A stretch of DNA of 64,000 nt, from positions 11,357,601 to 11,421,600 of the forward strand of contig CM073322.1 in assembly GCA_037043015.1 (NCBI GenBank). The letters run 5' to 3'. Position numbers and translations under genes: made by a program. Below the pieces are notes generated by a model, which did no database searches, was not told the DNA's origin, and saw nothing but the letters and a program-made list of their open reading frames with translations. The DNA comes from Bryum argenteum (lineage: Eukaryota > Streptophyta > Bryopsida > Bryales > Bryaceae). Positions 53,889-64,000 of the stretch are shown here, in pieces (position 1 is the first letter of the stretch; each line of letters starts with the position of its first letter).

Positions 53889-55569
53889 CTATTTGAAACA
53901 ACCTGCAATCCTCCGCTTCTTGAATTTACTCGCAAGCTGCCAAACTTCTGGGTTGCCAGGGGCAGTGTCGTCATGCTCCTCGGGGGTAGTTGAAGCAAAC
54001 GGTGATTCAAGGGTGGAGGACGCGGATAGATTTGCACTTGGTGGAATCATCAAAATTGGTGAAGCGAGTTCCGATAACGCTTGATAGGCTTCAGCATCAG
54101 ATACGACAGTAGGAACCGCAGCATTCGAATGATTGAGGTCGTCGATCGTCTGGAACCATTCCTGACCACCCTCTGCATTAAACACAGCTGGTGTTAATAT
54201 CAATCGATCATGTCAAATCCATACTGGTGACACATCAACTTAACAAGCTCTAAAAGCGACAAGAGCAGGTGGTAAGTCAAAAATGAGATCACTATGGCAG
54301 ATAACATGAGAAAAGATAAAGCATCAACAATATAAGGCTGCTACAAGCATCTGGACGAGGAGCATAAAGTGACAGAGGCATAGCAGTTATCCCCACATCA
54401 AAAATTCATACCACAGAACCATAGGAGAAAAGCTGAAGTGAGGAACTGCAAATAGATCTAAGAAAACATTGCTTACCATCATCCTGAAATGCTGGACATT
54501 CATCCATACTCTCTGGTAGAGAAATCGAGCCAATAGACTGCCCCTCGCTCCGAAGGATGTTCGTAGAGTCACCAGGCTGAACGTCGAAGCTTGGAAGGAA
54601 TCCTAGGACCGAATCAACGTCAGAAAGACTGCTAAACTCTGGAGCAAAAGACACACTCTCAGGACGAACCGGCGCAGCCACGCCATTCGAGGACATGGAC
54701 AGTGCGATCGCAGTGTCTTCGTCGTACTCCAGTTCAGGAATGTCTTCCCCCTCATCGTGCTCAACGTCGTCTTCGGGAGGAGCCGGAAAGTTAGGAAAAC
54801 CAGGCATGGCGAATACTTTCTCCACTTGAGCAATGAAGTCAGCTCTATGGGGTTTGAACGTATCGTTCTTAGCGATAGCTGATGTATAGCTCCGAAACAT
54901 CTCCGGAGTCGACAACACCTCCGGAGTATCCGGCACTCTGCCCTTGCAGGTGATGGATGGATACGACCTGATGACATCCTTGATGTGGAACGCTTCCTTT
55001 CCGATGTAGTAAAAAATCGCATCTGCGATTTCTTTAGCACGTTCCAAATCTGGAATCTTGCCAACCCAGAACTGCGAAGGCTTGTTCCTGTCGTCCCATT
55101 TCGAAGGGCGAATATTCACGGTAAAGCTCCGGTAGTGTTCCGCCTTCAGGATTCCTCCCTTAGATGCCCTCCTGCTCAGACACAGAAGCGCAAATAGCTC
55201 GTTAGAAAAATGTTGGATTCCATAGCCAACTGTTGATTGCAGCAGGAACTTGAAATTGTGAGCAAGAACCTAAGAAATGCGGTGCTCAGCTTCAAACTCA
55301 CAAGAATTGATCATACACACAGAAGAGACGAGGACTCGAAAAGGGAGAAGCAAAACCGGATGTTACATAATTCTGAAGAAGTACCCACAACAAAGGATCG
55401 AAAACCGAAGAGAAACCGCTCGTGGTAAAGAATGACAAAACGCGAGTAACTCATCACTCAGAATGAGAGTAGCGATACTGACAAGGGAAATATTTACTTA
55501 CGGTGTTAGTACTACTCGCTTCAACGCCGCACGGTGCGCAAACCGTTCCAGTGTATCCCGGTCGGGCAT
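53889..55569 (-). CDS. AP2/ERF-like family member D, 348 aa, fullest copy
   Basis: Exons 55569-55502, 55171-54477 and 54172-53889 total 1,047 nt and close in phase at both joins. It starts MPDRDTLERFAHRAALKRVV. The main exon has RASKGGILKAEHY, then FTVNIRPSKWDDRNKPSQFW, VGKIPDLERAKEIADAIFYY and IGKEAFHIKDV, the divergent AP2-like core, then FIAQVEKVFAMPGFPNFP. An acidic stretch follows (EDDVEHDEGEDIPELEYDED) and LPSFDVQPGDSTNILRSEG. The last exon has MIPPSANLSASS and a basic end (ASKFKKRRIAGCFK), possibly a nuclear signal. Compared with B, exon 1 of D has a 1-nt change just upstream of the ATG that shifts an earlier homologous frame, so the start may have moved. Likely a nuclear regulator; target and pathway unknown. 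Confidence 0.62.
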
Positions 55570-56180
55570 TGTATGCCGCTTGTCACAGTCGAAGGCAACT
55601 CTCTAACACCAGTCTCGAAAATCGCACCTGCCGCTTGCTATCGTTCAATTCAAGCCCCTTCTAAAGACACGGTTTGGCTAATGTATCTGGTCAACAACTC
55701 GACACAATGATCTACAAAATTGTAATTCGTAAGAACTCTCGTGTACGGAATATTGATGTAGACAAAGCTTGCTAAATCCCATGCTGCAACTAAACCCTGA
55801 TAGCTTTCAAAAACTCGGCTGTAAGCTCGTCAAAATTAGAGTGTGCAGGAGCCTCACCGCCTCTTATCCAACGGAATTGATACACTAGTCGTGCGGTACG
55901 AGGAACCTAAAGGAGAACTACAGCGAGAGAGCTTGAAGCAGGGATACGGCAGCTGCTGTGCCGGCCGGCCATTCCGTTCAGGGAGTTTTGGCTTGGGAGG
56001 GCTAAATGAGGGGAGAGAGATGACGAAGATCGGACGACGAACGAGCGAGCGAACGATGTCGTTCGCTTACAGAACGTACGGACTTATTCACAACGAAAAA
56101 GAACACTGGCCATGGCCTAGCTCCGATAGCTGCAGTTTCGTGGGGAATTGCTGTGAACTACCCCTACGAGCATTCTGGGG
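55570..56180 (-). promoter_or_regulatory. Upstream region of member D
   Basis: 55680-55930 keeps the block shared by B and C (CAACTCGA(C/T)AC(A/G)ATGATCTA, AAAACTCGGCTGTAAGCTCG). The 56000-56180 part is unique. No other gene is credible; the plus-strand frame at 55843-56193 overlaps this block and is not called. Confidence 0.4.
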
Positions 56181-56344
56181 GGGGGAGTGGTGAGGGAGCC
56201 TATGGTTTTTAACCCGTAAACCTCTGGCCATGGAGTCTCGCTGACGTGTCATCATCTCATTGGCCCTCAGCTCTCGAATTACTCACGATAACTTGTTCTG
56301 TCCACATCCTATGTGTTGTATTAATGCAGTTGCACAGCCTATAA

Positions 56345-56510
56345 CCGTGGAAAACCCATTTTTTGTCATTGGATGGAATGTTTATAACCAGTTTGTACTT
56401 GGATGAAACATTCTCGTAACCCCCATGTGCTTGGATGAAATATTTTCGTAACCCCCCTGTGCTCGGATGAAACATTTTCATAATCAACATGTTCTTGGAT
56501 GAAAAAATAT
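56345..56510. repeat. 33-bp tandem repeat, about four copies
   Basis: Unit CTTGGATGAAACATTTTCGT followed by AACCCCCATGTG, with small changes. Confidence 0.85.
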
Positions 56511-56857
56511 GTCACTTTGTAGATCATTACAGATCGTAGATTTCAAAGACATTTCAAATTTAGAAAATTGAGTTCATACGAGGATTTGGTTTGCATAGTT
56601 CACTAGAGTTAACTAAATCTAGGATTTTGCTTGATTTTTCAAATTTTTCAAAAATGTACGAAAAACAAAAGCGGCGGAGAGAAAGAAATACGCGGTTAAG
56701 CAAAAATACCACGGTTAAGGGGTAGGTCACTCGACTCCACGGCCACAAAGTTTCGCCCTATAATAATTTCGAGGAGCACAGTTATCGGTGGGGATTCGCC
56801 GCTACCGCGGCTCATCCCCTACCGATAACCAGGCTCCTCTCAACGGTTATATATTCC
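56511..56857. other. Intergenic DNA
   Basis: A small inverted pair (TTATCGGTGGGGATTCGC / CTACCGATAACCAGG near 56780-56830) is visible; nothing else recognised. Confidence 0.4.
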
Positions 56858-57227
56858 TTAACCCTTAAACGCCCTTGGGGTCTAAAACGGGCAGCCCAAA
56901 ATTGGATCACAGCATCTTTTGTACTTGGGCATCATGAATAGTGCACTTTTTGAACTTGGGCATCATGAATGGACCAATCAATGATGAGCTTGCAACCTCC
57001 TACAAGGTTATGTACCACCCCAACCTACCTACCACAATCCTTTCAAACCACAAAATCATTCATACAAATTGTGATTTGAATTGTGAAAATTCACTTTTTG
57101 AATGCATCAGAAGAAGGTCACCAGTTTGACATCAAAATATAAGTGAAACGTTGAGTACAATGAGAGCTACAGGGAAGATTCTGTTGGAATCAAGCCCCTC
57201 GGGCTTGCTCGGGCGTTTAAGGGTTAA
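56858..57227. mobile_element. TTAACCC-ended MITE, 370 bp, intact
   Basis: TTAACCCTTAAACGCCC at the left and GGGCGTTTAAGGGTTAA at the right, a perfect 17-bp inverted end. It is the best reference copy for the interrupted element at 30792-33703. Confidence 0.9.
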
Positions 57228-57585
57228 AGGTCCTTCTACTCCTCAATGGGCAGCCCAAAATTGGATCTCAGCATCTTTTGGACTTGGGCAACATGAATAG
57301 TGCACTTTTTGAACTTGGGCAGCATGAATGAACCAATCAATGATGAGTTTGCAACCTTCTACAAGGTTTTGTGCAATCCCAACCTACCTACCACAATCCT
57401 TTCAAAGCACAAATCACTCATACAAATTGCGATTTGAATTGTAGGATTTCACTTTGTAGATGCATCACAAAAAGGTGACCAGAATGATATAACAAAATAA
57501 GTGAAAAATTGAGAATCAAAAGAGCTGCAGGCAAGATTCTGTTGGAAAACAGCCCCAGGGGCTGACAGGCGCCTTTAAGGGTTAA
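57228..57585. mobile_element. Second TTAACCC-family MITE in direct tandem, left end lost
   Basis: From GGGCAGCCCAAAATTGGATC (57247) to GGCGCCTTTAAGGGTTAA (57585) it follows the neighbouring copy in the same direction with more divergence. Confidence 0.8.
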
Positions 57586-57689
57586 TGTATTGGTTTTGGA
57601 TTTCTTTTAGTATGTACACACAGTGATTTGTGGCCGCATGCATCATTTCTGAAATTAAATCACTAAAAATGACTGGGTGGCTTCAAAGT

Positions 57690-57870
57690 GAAAACGCTTG
57701 GATTCACAAAAAATAATCTTATTACATGGGGTGGCTCGGATGATGGCTTGTAGGAACGATCCTATTACATGGGGTGGCTCGGATAATGGCTTGTAGGAAC
57801 AATCCTATTATGTGGGGTGGATGCGAGAGAGGCTTGTAGGAACAATCTAATTACATGGGGTGGCTCACAC
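57690..57870. repeat. 46-50-bp tandem repeat, about 3.5 copies
   Basis: Unit TTACATGGGGTGGCTCGGAT followed by GATGGCTTGTAGGAACAATCC. Confidence 0.85.
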
Positions 57871-58004
57871 AATTCTAAAACTCCTGTTGGAGCACTTTCA
57901 TACCGGTGAAGAGGACGTTCCGATCCAGCCCAAATATGCTCAATTGGATTCAAGTCTGGAGATTGTGCAGGCCACTTAAGAACTTCAAAATTTTGTGATC
58001 TCAA
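57870..58004 (-). mobile_element. Tc1/mariner transposase C-terminal fragment
   Basis: The minus strand reads LKWPAQSPDLNPIEHIW, the conserved third-acidic-residue region of Tc1-type transposases, and then RPLHRYESAPTGVLEL. Only this end remains; the frame then runs into the tandem repeat at 57690-57870. It differs from the copy at 36 kb (WPAQSPDLNPIEHIW versus DLNPIENVRKQ), so it is another family. Confidence 0.8.
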
Positions 58005-58895
58005 CCATTGGCAAACACTTTTTGCTATATAACATGTATTTCGTTATAATGGGAATATTCTGGTTCTCACTTTAATGACGGTTTAGCTTGAGTTGAGCTA
58101 AATGTACTCACAGATTGGGTACTTCACTGAAATTGAACAAAACAACCAATCACCGAAAAATTTAAATGGCCATATCTTACTCAAAATTTGTTTGAATTGA
58201 GCATAAAAGGTGTTTTTGGACAATGTAAGAAGAAGCTTCTTGTCCATCTAATTGTAACCCATTCAAATTGCTATATTAAACAATTTACACATTCAGAAAA
58301 TCTATTGCCAAGTTTCCACATTGTTACTTCAATTACAAATTTCAAGAGTTTGACTCGGTTTTGCCACACAGTGTAGGTGCAGATGCATTGATGAGATCGA
58401 GAGAATCATTTCCATGAGACAAGGAATTGCCGATCGGGGTGTGTAACACTCCCACTGCAGTGGGATTCACTTCCATTTTATTAAAAAAATAAAAAATAAT
58501 AGTAGGCCTTCCATCTCTACTGACATGAAACAATACTGCAGCTCTATTGAAGATAAGGTAGACAAAGCTAAAACCGTGATGAACGGACACTTCATTCACG
58601 TCGGCCCCTTAGAAAGTGACCGGAGTTTCTATCTATCTGCTAAAACTGTGCATTTAAGGACTATGCTATTGATGAAACTTGGAATCTGTGAATCAGTATT
58701 TTTCAATTATAAATATGAAGAAATGACTAAGATATCATATTTTTGTAATATTTTAAAGTACTTATAAAAATAAATAAATTAATTAAAAGTGGCATATACC
58801 ACATTACCTAAAACCGTTCACATGCTCCATGTGCACATGAGGTACATCCTTTAATATGAAATCTAGAAAGTAGGTAAGAATCTAGAGTGGGCGGT
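58005..58895. other. Intergenic DNA, nothing recognised
   Basis: AT-rich with short frames only. Confidence 0.4.
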
Positions 58896-59164
58896 TTAAC
58901 CCCTAAAGGCCCACGGCCGCCGATTCGGCTTTTACGGTCAAGGCCAAAAAAAATTTACAGTCAACTTCAAATGTTATGATCTCACATCCAGTGATGATCC
59001 AACGGTTGAAAATTTTCACACTACTACCTATGGTAGTCTACTTCAAGATCCTACGGTTGAAGTTATCAAAAATTTCCAAAAATATTGGACGTACCCGCAT
59101 TAGTACATAGTGGTCAGTGTTGGGATTTCAAGCTCCCAAAACATCATGGGCCTTTAGGGGTTAA
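58896..59164. mobile_element. TTAACCCC-ended MITE, 269 bp
   Basis: TTAACCCCTAAAGGCCCACG at the left and ATGGGCCTTTAGGGGTTAA at the right are inverted. Its interior differs from the 360-bp family. Confidence 0.82.
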
Positions 59165-59170
59165 GGAGAT

Positions 59171-59270
59171 GCACGGATTTAGCATTGTCTACCTTATGTT
59201 TGTTTGTGAGTGCTTGGTTTGCACGGATTTAGCATTGTCTACCTTATGTTTGTTTGTGAGTGCTTGGTTT
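59171..59270. repeat. Exact 50-bp tandem duplication
   Basis: 59171-59220 and 59221-59270 are identical (starting GCACGGATTTAGCATTGTCT), directly next to a MITE. Confidence 0.93.
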
Positions 59271-60651
59271 GAACGGATTCTGCAATTGGAATTGTGCACC
59301 TTTCTCCATTGCAGAGAATGTTCATGGTCCTAAGTTATTCCAACTCTTCACAGATAAGAAAAGGCGCCAGAGACTTTGTGAACAAGCAAGAATATATATA
59401 GTACCTATGGTGCAATTTTCAGCACAGTAAAGCTACGGGGATGTTACCGTGCAAGCAATTTTTGTGCATGGGAAAAATTAGAAGAAAGCTAGAGCAAGTG
59501 CCTTTATGTGGCATTCTATTTTTTTTTGCAGCAAGTACATGGTATTGTTGTATGGAGAAGCTATTATGTACATGAGAGTGAAGATTACTAGAGCTCCATT
59601 TTTGGCAATGTGCCATTGTTGACTGTTCTACTATAAACTCTAGAGTCTCTTTCTAGGTTCAAGAGGTCTATAAATGAATTCTTGGAAAATCGGTCAAGTA
59701 AAACACACAGGTTAGAAAGTAGTATTCATGGTATACTTCGAACACAACTTCAAATCAAGTTTGTGTACTATTAAGTTGATTTTAGCCACAATTTTGTTCC
59801 CAACTTGCTTTAGAATGAAACTCACACATGACATGTTTTTTTTTTTTTTTTTTTTTTGTTAGAAATACCATTTACTATCATCCCCTTTTATTACCTATTT
59901 TATGTTTCTTTTGTTAAAGACCATTTACTATCATCCTCTTGTACTGTCTATTTTCTTTTGTTGGTTGTATTTTCGTCTGCGAGTAGGGGTTACATCGAGG
60001 AGGGATTACAGAGTGCATGGAACATGGGGTTTCTCTAAAGGACCATATATGCATACACAAACATGCTCATGTGTGTACTCAGAGCAAGTAATACACTACC
60101 TCAAACCATCGCTACACAACAAACAATGTAAATCCTAACAAGAATAGAGGTTCTTTGCAACGAACTACCGCAAAAATTTGCCATTTCTTTTCAATGGACG
60201 ATTATGCGGCGGAACAGTAAGGACATGCTGACCCTGGAACATAAAATCCTGTTGCAGTCATAAAATTACGTGCAGTCGCCTCGTACTTGCATCCATTAAA
60301 AATCTTGCAGAACATACACAATGATGAGTAACAATCATTCCCACTTCGTAACGAGAGCATGCTTAAAGGATAAAACAATAAACATGACGTTTATATTACA
60401 GCAAACAGGTACAAGCTGTGTACAAAATGATTGACTTCACAAAAAACGATCTCAATTAGCAACTTCTCGAGAAATCCTGCATCCTAAAGGACGAGCTGTA
60501 CTCCGATCTATTTTACTCTGCAAAAAATAAATCAGTGCCTGGTGCCATCGCATCGGCTGTGTAAGACCAACATCAAAAATGACTCTCCTGAGATGTCTAT
60601 ATACAAAGAAGAGGAAAAGCTTGATACGCAATGAGCCCGAAAAGGAAGAGC
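59271..60651. other. Intergenic DNA and 3' end of the dehydrin gene
   Basis: A T23 run lies at about 59836-59858. CCATTTACTATCATCC is repeated at about 59868 and 59920. The last few hundred bases are the likely 3' untranslated part of the dehydrin. No other gene seen. Confidence 0.45.
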
Positions 60652-61446
60652 TTAGTACGTGGTCGGCGTAGTGGTGGCGGTGTTCGCCGGCTTTTTGTGC
60701 AGCTTGTCCATGAGCTTTGACACCACCCCTTCCTTCTTCACACCATCATCCCGGGGTCCTTCATGAATGTTTCCGTGTTGATCACCCAGCACAGCTCCAC
60801 CTGCCGCGTTCGTCACCCCCGTCGGATTCGTCGGCTGGGCACCACCATAGCCACTGGGGTTACCGTAGCCACCCGCCTGGTTGAGATCGTTGACGCCATA
60901 GCCACCCGCCTGGGTGGAGTGAGGCTCGTAGCCAGTGCCAGCCATATGAGGTTGATCCACGCCATAGCCACCCACCTGGGTGGAGTGAGGCTCATAACCG
61001 CCACCAGCCATGTGAGGTTGATGCACGCCATAGCCACCCGCCTGGTGCTCCCCGTAAGACTGATTGGGTTTGATGGGATAAGGCCACCCACCGTGCACGG
61101 CAGCGCTGGAATTCACATTCGTAGCGCCATTGAAATCCGGGCTGGCGATCGGATCACCACCGTAAACTTGGTCATGACGAGCAGCTCGCGTTTGCTCAGG
61201 AGCTAAGCCATGGCCAACTCCTGCCTTGGCTTTGATCTTGTCGAGGCACCCCACTCGCGTCGACTCTGCAGTCCCAGTCTGCGGCGTTGCGTCGCCGTAA
61301 ACTCCGAATTGATGCTGATCGGCTGCTGGATTCGTCTTGTGCCCTCCCAGCATCCCCTTCACTTTCTCCGCCACGCCCTTCTTCTCGTGCGCTACAGGAC
61401 CCGTCGTGTACCCCGCGCCGTCCTGATTGTAGCCCTGCGTCTCCAT
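60652..61446 (-). CDS. Dehydrin (group 2 LEA protein), 264 aa
   Basis: Starts METQGYNQDGAGYTTG; I prefer this Met to the one eight codons upstream because dehydrins begin like this. The N-terminal K-like segment HEKKGVAEKVKGMLGGH is at about residues 20-36, a related CLDKIKAKAGVG near 68, and a C-terminal KKEGVVSKLMDKLHKK near 238-254. Between them are Gly/Tyr/His-rich repeats: GGYGVHQPHMAGGGYEPHST, then GGYGVDQPHMAGTGYEPHST, then shorter GGYG units. Single exon, stop TAG, no cysteine except one at about 68. Dehydrins are disordered, hydrophilic proteins that protect membranes and enzymes during water loss and cold, usually ABA-induced. The Gly/Tyr-repeat form fits non-seed plant dehydrins. 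A TATA element lies upstream. Confidence 0.88.
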   Translation of the reverse strand: METQGYNQDGAGYTTGPVAHEKKGVAEKVKGMLGGHKTNPAADQHQFGVYGDATPQTGTAESTRVGCLDKIKAKAGVGHGLAPEQTRAARHDQVYGGDPIASPDFNGATNVNSSAAVHGGWPYPIKPNQSYGEHQAGGYGVHQPHMAGGGYEPHSTQVGGYGVDQPHMAGTGYEPHSTQAGGYGVNDLNQAGGYGNPSGYGGAQPTNPTGVTNAAGGAVLGDQHGNIHEGPRDDGVKKEGVVSKLMDKLHKKPANTATTTPTTY

Positions 61447-61616
61447 GCTCCCTAACTTTAAGACGATCACTCAATGACAATGAGCCCAAAAAGAGAATGT
61501 AACAGATGGTCTCTGGGAACTCGCGATTCAAATGGTAGTGATGGGTTTGCAGTCTCGAAACACTGATTTGGAAGAGAAGTTGCAGTAAAGTGGGAATTTG
61601 AGGAGGTTGTGGAGAG

Positions 61617-61622
61617 TTTATA
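61617..61622 (-). promoter_or_regulatory. Candidate TATA box of the dehydrin gene
   Basis: The minus strand reads CCTTATAAACTCTCC, about 170 bp upstream of the chosen ATG. No convincing ABRE core (ACGTG) is obvious close by on reading. Confidence 0.5.
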
Positions 61623-61827
61623 AGGAAAGAGCAAGAATTGATCCCCGCGTGAGAGTGTCGCGGAGTGGGTGATAAGATTGCAAGTTGGCATCGCTTCGTG
61701 CTCTGCTGCCAAGTGTGCTGGGGTTTGCCATTGAGCGCCAGGTGGAGCAAAGTGCAGCGCCGATGTTTTGCTATTGTCCGTCGAGTCAGGACTCAGGAGC
61801 CCAGGAGACAGCAGAAGTGCTGATTAA

Positions 61828-62140
61828 GGTAGAGTGTCCTAAAAGCACCAACTTACGAGATCTGACCTATTTGTAGCACTAGTAAATTCAAAATAAAATT
61901 ATGACCACATTCGAAATAGGTTTTCGGGAGGATTGCAAAAATTTGCAACATGTAATGCGCATTTGTGAATTTATACAACATTCTAAAGTGCTAAGTAAGA
62001 TTTGACCCAAATGCGTTATATACAAATGAGGTACATCTGTATTTTCACAATCTACAAATGAGGTACATCTGTATTTTTACAATCTACAAATGAGGTACAT
62101 AGCGCTTTTGGGTCCCCTCGCGCTTTTGGGAGTGCCTACC
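61828..62140. mobile_element. MITE with GGTAGAGTGTCCTAAAAGC ends, 313 bp
   Basis: Second copy of the family at 24914-25194. A roughly 32-bp unit (ACAAATGAGGTACATCTGTA) is repeated about three times near the right end, accounting for the extra length. It lies about 200 bp upstream of the dehydrin TATA box and could affect its promoter. Confidence 0.85.
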
Positions 62141-63930
62141 ATACACTTCATTAACTAGCCTCTAAATGTCTCTCTCCATTGGGTTCTCTCAAAGATCCTA
62201 GACTCTAGTATACCTACTTTAAAAAAACTGATTCAATTTTAAAACTTATATGAATAATATTAAGAATTTGAATTATGCTTATTGACCCCCTAGACGTCCT
62301 TGGGGTATTTTTAGCCAAAAATTCGTTTTTGAAAGAAGTGACACAGATGAAGATAAGATAAGCTATTCCGATCTCAACCGTACAAACTTGTAATAGACTT
62401 TTTGGAAATCATGTGGACCAAAACTTGACTCATGGATCTTATAGATTGGGAGATTGTAATGTTTTGGTGTGCATAACAAGCTAGAAAATACCATCATTTT
62501 CACCAAATGCACCAAACCGGGGACCAAATGTAAGTTAGGGACTTTCACACAGGGATGAACAACAATCGTGCTCCTTCGGTCTTCCGTGCATCACGTTGCG
62601 AACTGGGCACCAAGTTGAAGTTGCGAACTGGGCACCAAGTTGAAGTGGTCCGACCAAACTCATAAAACCATCAAAATCATGCATCTTTGAGTTTAGTCCC
62701 CAATTAGATCTTAGAGTAAAAATTTGGTGTCCAATTCAACGTTTGGTCCCTGGCAATCCGACCAAAAGTGGGTGTTTTGGTCCCTTGTCCGTTGTACTTA
62801 GCGGATTTTTTTAATACCTAAAGGAGAGTAGGCTCAAAACTGCCAAAAGCCTTCAAAATTGCCCTCTTTTGATGGAAGATCAAGAATTTAAATTCTTAAC
62901 GAGATTTGAAGTATGTAAACAGTAGGATCTAGTAGCTAACCTGTACATTTAGATTACGCAAAATTTTACATTCAAATTCCTTACCATTTGGGAGATCACA
63001 ACCCTCAAAGTTGATAAAAAGGTATTTTATTCTCTTGTTGCAACAATGATCAAAGTGTTTTGTAAGCCAAAATTATCAATTTCAGAAGGAATTTTGAAAT
63101 GAGTCTCTTCAAATTGTTGTTTCCAAGTAAGTTAGGTACATGTTTACACGCTCATAGGGCCTATAAAAAGGCATATGAAAGAATATCGGATTGAGAAACC
63201 GGATGGTGAGGTCATGCCTTGGTACACCTTCTACATGCTCAAAAAACAAAACTTGGAAAGAAGTAGAATCTCAAAAGTTGGTGAATTTTGAAAATTTATG
63301 CTTTTTATTTGCTTTTGGAAAAAATTTGAGAATAATTGAGCATATACCGCAGTTTGTGCAGTCTTGGGTAGTTTTCAAATATATTTTTAAAAATTTGTAT
63401 GTAAATATCTTCTAGAGCATGAGGAAATTTGAAGCAGAAATGACTTTTCCGGAAGGTGTGGAGAAAACTTTGTAATCCTAATAATGTTCCAACTTCATAT
63501 TGTCTATAGTTTGAAACTACATAATTTGCCAATCCAAACAAAGTTCTTTAGATTGGATGTGGTTCCTAACTCACCAAACTCCTGGAGGAAAATAAAAATT
63601 TCAGAAAGATTCTTATTTAGTTTGCTGCAACTCCTTAAAATTTATAGAATCGACCATAAAATGGTTAATTGGGTTGTAAGGAGTTAAACATTAAATTGTG
63701 ATGTTGGTTCACTAAAAGAAAATGTACTTTGAAAATTCACAAGATTTGCTCAAACATCTTGGGCCTTTACTTTCAAAAGTTTGAGCTTGTCATCTAAATT
63801 ATCATCGACAATTTTCAACATTTGACTTGTTTAGGGGAATTTTAAGAATGTTACAACATAATTACATCATAATTTCAAAACAATCTTGCAGTTTAGATAA
63901 TTCGACATGCTCATATTCTATGGATCGCTT
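62141..63930. other. Intergenic DNA, nothing recognised
   Basis: AT-rich. A 25-bp direct repeat (GTTGCGAACTGGGCACCAAG) occurs twice near 62595-62640. Short frames only. Confidence 0.45.
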
Positions 63931-64000
63931 TAGGGGACCACATGCCTTGGCTTGGTTGTTAGGCCTCATGCCCTGAGTGAGGAGGTTGTAGGTTCTATTC
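63931..64000 (+). mobile_element. Possible tRNA-derived SINE head, cut by window end
   Basis: TGGCTTGGTTGTTAGG resembles a polymerase III A box and GGTTCTATTC a B box, about 35 nt apart, as in tRNA-derived plant SINEs. The window ends at the B box, so this cannot be confirmed. Confidence 0.4.

Noticed and set aside
1..64000. tRNA, rRNA or other structured RNA genes
   Set aside because: None recognised on reading, apart from the tRNA-like boxes at the very end of the window, which look like a SINE rather than a tRNA gene.

Overview
The window looks like nuclear DNA of a land plant, probably a bryophyte or early-diverging lineage. That rests on GT-AG introns, an AT-rich intergenic background, a glycine/tyrosine-rich dehydrin, plant-type MITEs (CACTA, hAT-like, TTAACCC-ended), a solo LTR and a Tc1/mariner copy. 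I cannot name the species. Only a few genes look fully intact: a TMEM147 orthologue, the dehydrin, and two or three members of a local AP2/ERF-like family.

Layout. 1-12.5 kb is a decayed block with divergent gene remnants. On the minus strand is a DUF7869/DDE-type transposase-like gene. On the plus strand are a ParB/DGQHR-like protein, an acidic-repeat protein and an FCP1/NIF-type HAD phosphatase domain. The block carries about 24 copies of a 19-nt near-perfect palindrome, TATCGGCTGGCAGCCGATA and variants, in introns and inside ORFs. Copies are not seen elsewhere except two degenerate ones beside a second, broken piece of the same transposase gene at 22.8-24.1 kb. 12.5-18.3 kb is intergenic DNA dense in MITEs and tandem repeats. 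19.9-22.6 kb holds a plus-strand AP2-like gene (member F), convergent with TMEM147.

26-56 kb holds five minus-strand members of the same AP2/ERF-like family, called here A (26.0-27.6), B (40.7-42.1), C (45.4-47.0), E (50.6-51.9) and D (53.9-55.6). Each has a short 5' exon, a long exon with a divergent AP2-like core and an acidic tail, and one or more 3' exons. Splice phases computed from the sequence close correctly for C (251 aa), D (348 aa) and B (265 aa from an internal Met). E has lost the AP2-like core, B and C end early in the last exon, and A has a different C-terminus. Between A and B lie a nested transposon stack (solo LTR inside a MITE, with a hAT-like MITE in that MITE's end), a retroelement tail with target-site duplication, and a Tc1/mariner transposase.

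56-64 kb contains MITEs, tandem repeats, a second Tc1 fragment, the dehydrin gene and a possible tRNA-derived SINE head cut by the window end.

Main points of interest: the palindrome-marked transposase-like element with its unusual partner genes, and the fast-changing AP2-like tandem family. All family calls come from reading motifs by eye; no database search was run.
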